Below, one piece after another: positions 50,401-62,400 of a stretch of 64,000 nt of DNA. The notes below the pieces were generated by a model. The model had not been told where the DNA came from. It did not search any database and saw only the letters and a program-made list of their open reading frames with translations. Source of the DNA: Macropodus opercularis (lineage: Eukaryota; Chordata; Actinopteri; Anabantiformes; Osphronemidae); contig CM061100.1 of assembly GCA_030770545.1 (NCBI GenBank), forward strand, positions 14,624,501-14,688,500, given 5' to 3'. Position numbers and translations under genes: made by a program. Each line of letters starts with the position of its first letter. The first letter of the stretch is position 1.

Positions 50401-53400
50401 TGTTTCAGTACTGTAGAGCTCATAACAGTTTCCTGTAGCCCGTGTTAGTGAGGGTGTATTTACCAGAGCTCTACTAAAGCAGCGGTAACATCAGCGTTTT
50501 ACATCCTGCTGGAAACGTGAGCAGCACTGTACCGTACAAGGGATTATGTATTATGTATATAACCTATGAAGCAGGCATTTACCCACATCCAATACGGGCG
50601 GGTTTGCCCAGTTCACTGGTGCTCTAGTAAAACAAGCCTGCAGTTCCTGTTGGCGCCCTGTGTATAGTATACTCTCAATCAAATTTGGCACAGAACAAGA
50701 ATCTATTTGCTCTCTGAGCAGGTCACATGGAGGGATACACCTCTGACAGACAACTACTGTAATAGAAAACCCTTTTATGTGTCTGTCTGAAATACGATTA
50801 CATTGCTCTTAGATGACCCCCATTCACCATTTATCCGTTTGTAACTATACCTGTAATTATTTAGTTTTGTTTTTTGTAGTACACATTTGTAGCCAAGATA
50901 GAAGTAGACATATCTATATTTATACGCTGTGTGTCTCATATTCTAATAGTATTAACCCCGTAATTTAGCGATAAACCAGCCTGGAGTGTTAATATTACTC
51001 TGTCTTCTCTGTGCTGCAGGACTGGTGGAAGGTGGAGGTGAATGATCGTCAGGGCTTTGTTCCTGCTGCTTACGTGAAGAAGCTGGACCCCACCCAGTCC
51101 TCCTCCAGGGAGAACCTGCTGGATGAACATGGCAGTATTGTGCTGCGCCAAGACCAGATTGACAATCAGTAAGAAACCGCCTCAGACGTGTAGCACTATA
51201 GTTTACCAACTCATTATTTTACCTGTGTGATATGTGCAATTTAACAGTTTCTCAGCGTTTTAACTTATTTAGTCTCATCGAATGATATATTCTGCTGAGC
51301 TTTTACTACTTCTAACCTTGCACTTGGCCTCTGTCTTCTCTGTATGTCGTTCTGCTCTATTGAAACTAATGCTGTTTTGCTGCGCTCTCCCTGCCTTGCC
51401 ACTGAGCAGGCTTGTCACCAAGGAGGCCTGCAGCGTGTCTGTGCGCATGAAGCAGGTGGAAGAGCTGTGAGTAGGAACCAGTGTCCCTCTGCGTGTTTGT
51501 AGACTCATGATGCCACCAAATGTCATCAGCAGTTTTGCATCCCTCCATACCCCCCAGTGTTGTGATGTGTTGTGTGAACCTTCTATTCGACACCGGGATA
51601 GAAGTATCTTTGATACAAACCTTTCTCATCCTTCTCATCCCCTCTTATGTGGTTTACTTGTCTTTTTTTTTGCGGTGCCCTAAGCTGTGATATGACTGTG
51701 ATTTTTCATTGGGCATTGATTAATTTGAGTAATCATGGTTTGAAGTTGGACAGATGTGGACAAACCTGTAACATGCAGGATTAATTGAAGTGGAAATAAT
51801 CTGCCCCCTTGAGGCCAAACCTGCCTGATGATAGATGTGTTTTTGTTGAAAATTGAATTAATTTAATAGTAAATCTCTCTGAAAGAAGGTTTTCTAGTGT
51901 GTATAAGACAGTAGACTCAGTGAATTGAATCAACGCTACCCAACCTACGCTGCACTTGTTCCTGGGCTGCTTCTTCCTCATCTACTTATTCTTGTGCGGT
52001 TTCGAACATGTCACTCCCTCTGTAGGTCTATTCTTTAGCTCGGTGGCCACTGTCCTACTGAGCCCTCTGGCATCTGTTGACACTACATTTCGTACCATAC
52101 CAACGTCATGCCTGGCTAGTTCTCGCTGGTCAAGTAAAGCGGAGTAGAGGAGTAATCAGCAATCGCTGGGTGTTATTTGGGGACGGTTTAAATATATCAA
52201 CTGGATATGTAGCCATTAATTTTCCCTGGTGTAAAGCGGTTTTTATGTAGGTGTAGACTTGGTCGTGATGGAGCAGCAGACAGAGGCGATGTGCATGGTG
52301 CCTGGTTCTGTGAATGTGATCCAGTCTTTGTCGGTGTGGACAGAATGTAATGCCTCAAAGGTTTGTGGGGTGGTGTTGATCTAGTGATCAAATCATGAAC
52401 AGTCATAATAACATATAATAAAAGTAGTAGTAACTGGCGGTGAGAAGACACAAAACCTGTGTAGTGTCTGTGTTGATGTGGCTCAAGCAGCTTTTACAGC
52501 TGATGAACGGCTTCTGACAAACCTGCCTCCTTTCACGTCTCTGCATCAGTCACCACAATCTCATGTTTACCATCATATGCTAACCTCACAATCACAAGCT
52601 CATGGCACTAGGCCACATCAAGAATGGCTGAGAGAAACACGTAACAGTGTTGTTTGACACTATTGATCATTTCAGAAGTTCAGTGTACAAAAGAAAACAA
52701 TTTACCACAATTGAACAGATCTACTTGGCTTCAGGAAAGCTTCAGGTTAAGCTTCTGTACATTAAAATCTAGCTCTGCAACATGAGGTTGTGGTGTAATC
52801 TTGAGGTGTGGCTTTCTCCATCTATTCATATATGTACACGCGCTCCCAACGAGCAACATACTTGTGTTTTTAGATCGTACAAGCGCCCAGTGGTCCCTGA
52901 ATTACAGCTTCTCGTCTCCTTTTTCAAGGTATGGTACTCTGTTGGAGCTGGGAGAAAAACGCAAGGACATGCTGGAGAAGAGCTGCAAGAAGTTCATGTT
53001 GTTCCGCGAGGCCAATGAGCTCCAGCAGTGGATCAACGAGAAGGAGAGTGCCCTCACAAACGAGGAGGTTGGCACTGACCTTGAGCAGGTTGAGGTTTTG
53101 CAGAAGAAGTTCGATGACTTCCAGAAGGTAATGTCCATTAGTAGGTTAACATTTTAAATCATCATATGTGTCTACTGTCAATATCCACAAACAAATCCAC
53201 AGCAATTTAAAATTTAGATCTTCCTACACTCTCCTCCAAAAGACCAGTTATCTTTGCCATACACTGGAAACATTTGTGTTTCACATTACAGAGATGAACA
53301 TTTCAGTTTTTAATACGTACATCAGTGTTGGCCTACTATGTGTTTAATGTACATGTACCTGTGTGGCCTGTTGTATTTGTATTAGCACTGAGTACGTTTT

Positions 53401-56400
53401 ATGTGTAACAAAGTCTTGTCTGGTTTTATTTTGTACAGGACCTGAAGGCCAATGAATCCCGACTGAGGGACATCAACAAAGTGGCATCTGAGCTGGAGTC
53501 TGAAGGCCTCATGGCTGAGGAGGCCCCCATGGTCCAGGCTCAGGTAACTTCTCCTCTAGAGCAACTATATGAAAGACGACCCATGCTGTACTTAAATGAA
53601 TGACATGTTTTTCCTTTGCTTTTGCAGCAGCAGGAGCTGCTTGGTGCTGCTCCCGGCAAGGTTGGAATCTTTTTAATGTGCCTACATTTTGCTGGAACAC
53701 ATCTCACCAGTAGCTTACTAGTGTACTAACCTTTTCACTTCTCCAGGATGAGGCTGATTCCAAGACTGCTTCTCCTTGGAAGGTAAGCTACATCGAACAC
53801 TGGGCGAACCCATGTTCTGTTGATCTGAGCATTCAGTTGTGTGTGTGTGTGTCTTACACAAAATAATATAGATAATGATTTAATAACAAGATTTAGGCTG
53901 TGACTTTTACTGATTGAATAACATTTCACCTTAACTAGACGCTGAAATCACCAATTTCAAATCAATTCCCAAGTCTGTCTAATTCCTGTTAGCAAGCATC
54001 TTGTTTGATTCATAAGATCTCAAAGTTGTGACTGTTTGGATGGTTTCGAAGTCGTAGTGGCCATGGTCACTCTGCTAATCTGTTAATTCTTTGTTGTGAA
54101 GACTAAACTGTGGGGTTTTAAAGACTCTTGTTTTTGTTTCTCTTAAATGTAACTATAGAACATACGCTTGGCTGTTCAAACAACGGCTAACTTTAATTCT
54201 ATTAAGGTAAGATGAACTAGTCCACCCTCTTCTGTTGTGTACCCATCCCGCTCTGTCCATCGCGATCGGACCCAACCCCATGGGGGTCGTGTCTCTTCCT
54301 GTTTTCTGAAGCTTGACCTGTAGTTCAGTTCTGTCTGCATGATGGGCTTGTTGTGAGGCACCTTTCTCTTATAGAACCTAGATCTGATAGTTTTTGCTCG
54401 TCATTTCTTTGTGTAATGTTCCTATAGTGTGTTCAGTCCTGTGCATGCCACCCTCATCATTGAGCTGCTTTTGTTTGTCCAACATATCACATCAAATCAA
54501 TGTTAAACCTGTTTCTTAATAGTCGTATTCCTGCACGTCTTGATGTTTAACCGTGTTTAATACCAGCGTGGTTGTCAGTTCCACTCTTCCCTTCTGGGCT
54601 TAGCTTGTCCAGTTTTGAGGTGCAGACCAAGTAGAAGTCCCCTCCTATAATAAGCTCTGCACCAGAGTGATGATAGTTGATATTAATGTTCATATTTTTT
54701 GTATTGTGGTAACTGTGGTGACACAATGGCTGCTTGCAAGGGGCTGAAACGGTTAAATTGTCCTCATTGGTTCCACGTGATTCTCAGTGATGTCATGCTG
54801 ACTGAGTGGTAGACTAGGTCTGTGCAACCTTTGAAGACCTGGGTCTTGGAGCAGATCAATGAAGCTTCTGATCCTTAACGAGGTTCCTTTAATCATTTTG
54901 AATGGTTTCAACAGTAGATCCACCAGAGTTCCACTGTCTTTTTACGTGATCCTCACATGTACTGACACGTATGTGTTTGTCAAACTAGAAGAAATCAAGA
55001 ATCAAGCAGAAGGGCCGAGCAGCCTGAAGCGTGTAGAGCCCTGCCTGGTGTCGAGTGGATTTTATTGACTTTTTTTGGTGTTGTATTTTTCATGTAGGAG
55101 CTAAATAATCGCTGGAGGTCGCTGCAGCAGCTGGCTGAAGAAAGAAGCAACATGCTGGGCAGTGCCCATGAGGTGCAACGATTCCACAGGTATGAAGCTG
55201 TAGTGTCAGGGAGGTGGGAGCTTCCCTGGTTAAATGAACTGAACAGGATTATTAGTCATTCCACAAATAACCTGTCCTCAAAGTATTAGAGTAACTGCTG
55301 CATCAACGTTGTCTTAACACAGTAGATTCTCTCTACAGTGGAAATAACACTTGACCTGCTTGTGTTTGTGCCGCCACAGGGACGCAGACGAAACTAAAGA
55401 GTGGATTGAGGAAAAGAACCAGGCACTCAACACTGACAACTACGGCCATGACCTGGCCAGCGTTCAGGCTCTGCAGCGTAAACATGAAGGCTTTGAGAGA
55501 GACCTGGCAGCTTTGGGTGACAAGGTCGGTCATATTGACATTTAACGTAATGCAAGGCTTCACTTTCTCCTTTGACACAAGTTACTCCTCCGGCCCAGGT
55601 TAACTCTCTTGGGGAGACGGCGGAGCGTCTGATCCAGTCCCACCCAGAGGCAGTGGATGACATCCAGGACAAATGCACCGAGTTGAACACTGCCTGGAGC
55701 AGTTTGGTAGGACGTGCAGATCAGCGCAAAGACAAGCTTAGTAACTCCCACGATCTGCAGCGCTTCGTCTCTGACTTCAGGTGAGGAGGAACCAGCAAAG
55801 AAATGCCTGCACCAATGACTTGTTTGAGTGTAAAACTGAATGGAAAACGAGGTCTAACCCTAAAAGACTCCTTAAAATACATGCATTGCTTTGCACACAG
55901 GGATCTGATGTCCTGGATCAATGGCATCCGAGGGCTGGTATCTTCAGAGGAGCTGGCCAAGGATGTGACTGGAGCCGAGGCTCTTCTGGAAAGACACCAG
56001 GTGATAAATTGTCTCTTAGTGTTTCTGGGCAAACTTCCAGGCGTCACTTTATCCACTTATATCCCTCTTTCTTCCCTTTTTCCGTCTTTCCAGGAACACC
56101 GCACAGAGATTGATGCTCGTGCTGGTACCTTCCAGGCCTTTGAGCATTTCGGTCAGCAGCTGCTGGCGCACGGCCACTATGCCAGTCCTGAGATTCAGCA
56201 GAAACTGGAGGCACTAGATCATGAGCGCGCTGACCTGGAAAAGGCCTGGGTGCAGCGTCGCATGATGTTGGACCAGTGCCTTGAGCTCCAGGTATAGTGA
56301 AGTGATGAGCAGCTAGAATCCATTATATCACTCACAGCTGCCTTTGTGCGTCCACAAGCTGAATGTCTTTCCTTCACCAGCTCTTCAACAGGGACTGTGA

Positions 56401-59400
56401 GCAGGCAGAAAACTGGATGGCAGCTCGTGAAGCCTTTCTGGCCAGTGATGATAAAGGCGACTCTCTGGATAGCGTGGAGGCCCTAATCAAGAAACATGAA
56501 GACTTCGACAAGGCCATTAATGTCCAGGTCAGAAAGACGTTTGACCGTTGCCTGGACGACTTCATTTATCAGTATTTCTGTCCGTAACCCAGTGTTGTCC
56601 TGCTGCATAGGAGGAGAAGATTGCTGCTCTGCAGTCTTTTGCTGATCAGCTGATTGGAGCAGACCACTATGCAAAGTCTGACATCTCAAGCCGCCGCAAC
56701 GAAGTCCTTGACAGGTAGGACTGGATTTATTCATGAAGCTGCAGAACACACCAGACCAAGGTCTGCAGCTAAGTCCAAGGAACGTTCACTTTCAGCCTGG
56801 TTCTAAGCTTCAACTCACTCTGGAAAACAAACTTTACATTCCTACAGCACTGGTTAAAATATCTTTACTTACTTGTTTGCCCCCATAAATCATACTGAGA
56901 TCACTTTGGTAATCATTTCTGTATACTTAGTTGTACCATTGTGTGTTTGTAAGAGCTTACACCTGCTTTTAGAATTGGCTCTATATGAATAAACTGAATT
57001 GAATTCACGTGACCCATATTAACTGTGTTGCCACATAATGACAATAAGTTTTTCTACACCTTGATATGCTCTTTAATTTCTTTGTTGCCAGCCTTGATCT
57101 TATTTGTCAGTAACAAATTTCAGTTTTATCCAAATATATAATGTACTTATTTTCTGAAAGGTGGCGCCGGCTAAAGGCCCAGATGATTGAAAAGCGTTCT
57201 AAGCTGGGAGAATCTCAGACCTTGCAGCAGTTCAGCCGGGATGTGGATGAGATCGAGGCGTGGATCAGTGAGAAGCTCCAGACTGCAACTGATGAGTCCT
57301 ACAAGGACCCAACTAACATCCAGGTAACCGCTGACTTCTAGTAGCATTGGCGAGCTAAAATTGTAGCTGTACAGCTAGTCCATCCCGCCAGAAGTGCTTC
57401 TAGGTGTTATTCAAATAAACATTTAGAAGGAAAAGCTCAGAAAACACTTTCATAGTTGGATAATAAATAATTCTAGGCCAGTTGAACAGAGGAAAAAGCC
57501 AAGTGTGTGACCTACGTTCTGATCTGTCTGTTTCTTCCTGAACTGTTTGAAATTCCTCACATTAGCAAATCTAAAGCTAGATTAAATTTGTCTTCCACTG
57601 TCTCATCTTTTTTTATAGCTGTCCAAGCTGCTGGTAAGTTTGAGTAGTGTGTCGGCTAATTAACAGGTTGTCCTCCATGTGTCAGTGTCCTTGTTATGTG
57701 TGTAGACGCGTCATACTGTAGAACAAGTGCTCATCCATGTTGACTTTGTTTTGCATCAACAGTGATAACAGCTACGTTTTTGTTAAAGTGGTCATATTAT
57801 GCCAGATCAGCTGTTGTGGTGCCTGTAAATGACACTAATAAGATAGAAGTGCATTCAGTAAACAAGCTACTGGAGCAGTTACAGGACAAGAAGGTGCAAT
57901 GGACACGTCTCCCCAAAAGTTCAGTTAGTTCAGTTCAGACTACTTTGAAAATGAGGCTCATTCAGTGCTGGACTTTGCTCAGGAGGTAGAGCAGGCAGGA
58001 CGGTGGATCCGCTCCCACGGTCACGCGTCAGGTTCACCAGGTGACTGTGACGGAAGGAAAGGTGCAAACCATTAACTTACCACAAATGATTGATTAAAAC
58101 AATGATTAGTCACACTGAGTCTAACAGATGAAGTTAAATTGATGGTGATAGGTTACGTTCATATCTGTGTATCAGTAAATAAAGAAATAACGTGTACTAA
58201 CCGGAAACTGGTGCCTCTCCAGACTCCAAGTCTTATTTCTAATGGACTCGTAATATGGCCACTTTAAGTAATTATTTTCAATTTTCGGCTTAATTCTGTG
58301 TTTACATTTGTATTTTAGTTTATATCTTTCCTGTCATCAGGCTTGTAGTTGTTGGGCGTGGCTTCTTTTTTTTTTTTTTGCTGTTGTTGAATGAGGAATT
58401 CTCTTTAAACTTGCTTCAGATGTCCACACTCAAAACCATTCAGCTTACGCCTGGTCAATGTAGTTGATCAAGTAGCTTATAGTCATGGGAACAGCAGACT
58501 GTGCTGTTTCCTAACGGGCTCTGGAGCTGATGAAAAGCAGAGCAAAGGCAGAAAGAAGCAACTTTGAAGTGACTCTTCCTCCAGTAGGTTTGTGCCCCAC
58601 GCTGCCATGTGTCTCGTGTCTGCCATAATACCTGTCTCGTGTAATCTACCACATCATGTTTGGTGTCAGCCTTACGATGCTTAAAATGTCGTTACGTTTG
58701 GAGTGTGGGAACAATTTCAGATCTCTGAGTGTAAGTATAAAAGCATTTTTGGATGGACAGTTTAAGGACTGCTTTCGTGTTTGTGTTGTCAGAGTAAGCA
58801 TCAGAAACATCAGGCGTTTGAGGCCGAGCTGCACGCCAACGCAGACCGAATCCGTGGAGTCATTGACACGGGCAACGCTCTGATCCAGAGAGGAGCCTGT
58901 GCCGGCAGTGAGGATGCAGTCAAGGTACAATTCATGTTGATGTGCACTAGCTTCTGTTTCTGTGTCCAGTTGAAAGAGGGTTAAAGTTGTAAAACATGAC
59001 ATTATTGCTGTAATGTTCAGTGTATATGTTACGATTCTTAAATGGTTGGTAGACAAGGTCAGCTTTTTACTTCTATGGGGCAATCAATCTAAATACACAG
59101 GACTTAAACTACAGTGGAGAACAAGAACCCGGTGTTTGACAGAATGGTGGTTGTATAGGTTTGGGTCTCCATCTGCTGGCCTTTGGTTTAGCACCAGCTA
59201 ACCTCCACAGAGTGACCGTGTAGTGAAAGGCTGTCATCACTCGTGTGCCCACAACAATCTCCATGAATCATGGAGCAAAATGTAACGGGAGTTGTCAGAA
59301 AGAGGGAAGTTTGAAGTCCTGCTAGACTGGGACCAGCACGAGTTCTAGAGTAGATCACGTTAAAGCAGCCCCGTAGAAGGAGAATTAAACCCAACCGATC

Positions 59401-62400
59401 CGTGTCTGCAGGCACGGCTCAGTGCTTTGGATGAACAGTGGCAGTTCCTTGTTAACAAATCTGCTGAGAAGAGCCAGAAACTCAAAGAAGCCAACAAACA
59501 GCAGAACTTTAACACGGGCATCAAGGACTTTGACTTCTGGCTGTCTGAGGTGAGCCTGCAATCCAAACAGTGACGTTACCTCCTTTACGCTGGTGTGTCA
59601 AGGTCTGATGGATGCGTTTGTTTTCTCAGGTGGAGGCGCTTCTTGCTTCTGAGGATTATGGTAAAGATCTGGCTTCAGTCAACAACCTGCTGAAGAAGCA
59701 CCAGCTGCTGGAGGCCGATATTTCTGCCCATGAAGTAAGCAGTTCATCCCTACAAGAGGCTCTGCAGAAGTTATTTTAGCCTTCCAACACCTATAGCAAT
59801 AATAGACAGATGAGACGGATACAGAACGTAAAAGAAACTCCAACAGACATTGGCATCATGTAGCGCGATAGTGACGACCTCTTACCGTCTCTCCCCCTCA
59901 TGCAGGATCGCCTGAAGGACCTGAATGGCCAGGCTGACAGCCTCATGGCCAGCAATGCGTTTGACACCTCTCAGGTGAAGGAGAAGCGCGATGCTGTCAA
60001 CGGCCGCTTCGCCAAGATCAAGAACATGGCCGTGGGTCGTAGGGCTAAGCTCAACGAGTCCCATCGCCTGCATCAGTTTTTCAGGGACCTGGATGATGAA
60101 GAGTCTTGGATTAAGTAAGAGTTCTGCCTCGGTGACTTTTCTTATTTGTGCATTGATTCATGAGCTTTGACTCAGACGCTCTTCTGCCCAAACCCCATAC
60201 AGAGAGAAGAAGTTGCTTGTGAGTTCGGAGGACTACGGACGTGATTTGACGGGTGTACAGAATCTGAGGAAGAAACACAAAAGGCTGGAGGCTGAGCTGG
60301 GAGCCCATGAACCAGCCATTCAGGTAGAGGAGTTTTGTTCAGCCCAGTCATCCAGAGAATTCTCTTCATATGCTGAGCATTATTTATGAAATTGTGGTGC
60401 CTTCCGGTAATTGGGTCTTTTTGTTGTTGGTGCTATCAGTCGGTGCTGGACACTGGGAAAAAGTTGTCTGATGACAACACCATTGGCCAGGAAGAGATCC
60501 AGCAAAGGCTTGCCCAGTTTGTCGACCACTGGAAAGAACTCAAAGACTTATCTGGAGCGAGGTGGGCTTTCTCACTCACAGAGAGGCAAACACTCGATTG
60601 ATAGAGGTGTGAAAATGTGTGGGATGTGTGTTTCTGTTCGCAGGGGGCAGAGGCTGGAGGAGTCACTAGAGTACCAGCAGTTTGTGGCAAACGTGGAGGA
60701 AGAAGAAGCTTGGATTAACGAGAAGTTGAATCTAGTGGGGAGCGAGGACTATGGGGATACACTAGCTGCTGTGCAGGTGCTTTCAGTTACATAACATGGA
60801 AGAAGAGTCATGCTCTGCAATAAGTAATAATGAGCCGAGTGTCCTTTCTTATCAACAGGGCTTGTTGAAGAAGCATGAAGCGTTTGAGACGGACTTCACC
60901 GTGCACAGAGACCGAGTCAACGACGTGTGCGCCAACGGAGAGGAACTGATCAAAAAAGTAAGGCAACATCTCGAAGCAATCAAATATCTCCCAGGTACTG
61001 ATGAAACGCAGGTGTGTCACGGTCATGTTTGCCTTAAACAGAACAACCACCATATAGACAACATCAATGCCAAGATGTCAGCTCTGCGAGGCAAAGTGTC
61101 TGAGCTGGAGAGGGCAGCGGCTCAAAGGAAGGCCAAGTTGGATGAGAACTCTGCCTTCCTGCAGTTCAACTGGAAGGCTGACGTGGTGGAGTCCTGGATC
61201 GGTATGAAAACACACACGTCAAAGCCCACAAACACACACACACGTCACGGCTACGTATACATTACATGACCGTACTGGGTCATTTCAGTTTGCAGGTTTC
61301 TACTTGTGACTTTTCTTAATATGATAATACTTTTCACTGGTTTTATTCCGGGTTTAGGCGAGAAAGAAAACAGCCTGAAGACTGATGACTATGGCAGAGA
61401 CCTGTCCTCCGTACAGACCCTGCTCACCAAGCAGGTACGTCCTCCTGAAAACATTCTGGGACTGATGTGCGTTTTGTTACTCTCTGCTGACTGCTCTACG
61501 TTTCTGAATGCAGGAGACATTTGATGCCGGTCTTCAGGCCTTCCAGCAAGAGGGCATCACAAACATTACGGCTCTGAAGGATCAGCTGCTGGCCACCAAA
61601 CACATCCAGTCAAAAGCTATTGAGGCTCGCCATGCTGCTCTGATGAAGCGCTGGAACCAGCTGTTGTCCAACTCAGCTGCTCGCAAGAAGAAGCTTCTGG
61701 AGGCTCAGGAGCATTTCAGAAAGGTGAAGGGCCAGAGGGCAGTGTTGGTGAGCATGTGTTGTTGGAGCGTGTGTATGGAAATAACCCTCTGCTTTACTGC
61801 TGTAGGTGGAAGACCTGTTTCTGACTTTTGCCAAAAAGGCCTCAGCCTTCAACAGCTGGTTTGAGAATGCAGAGGAGGATCTTACAGACCCAGTAAGGTG
61901 CAACTCTCTGGAGGAGATCCGAGCACTTCGTGAAGCCCACGAGGCGTTCCGCTCCTCACTTAGTTCAGCTCAGGCCGACTTCAACCAGTTGGCGGAGCTG
62001 GACCAGCAGATTAAGAGCTACCAGGTGCTGTCCAACCCCTACACCTGGTTCACCATGGAGGCACTGGAAGAAACCTGGAGGAATCTGCAGAAGATCATCA
62101 AGGTCTCCACGTTTAGTTTGTGAATACTGTGATGCACATGTATTTAAAGCTGTTGTCATTGTCTTCGTCTGCTCTGAGCTGAAACACCGCTGTTCCCTCT
62201 TCACATTCACTTTTACTCTGCAGTGTCTTAACCTGGGATTCAGTCAATTAGGAGAAAGTTGTGCTTACTCTGCTGTTGTCTGTGCTTCGAGTGCAGGAGC
62301 GAGAACTGGAGCTGCAGAAAGAGCAGAGGAGGCAGGAAGAAAACGACAAGTTGCGTCAGGAGTTTGCGCAGCACGCTAACGCTTTCCACCAGTGGCTGCA

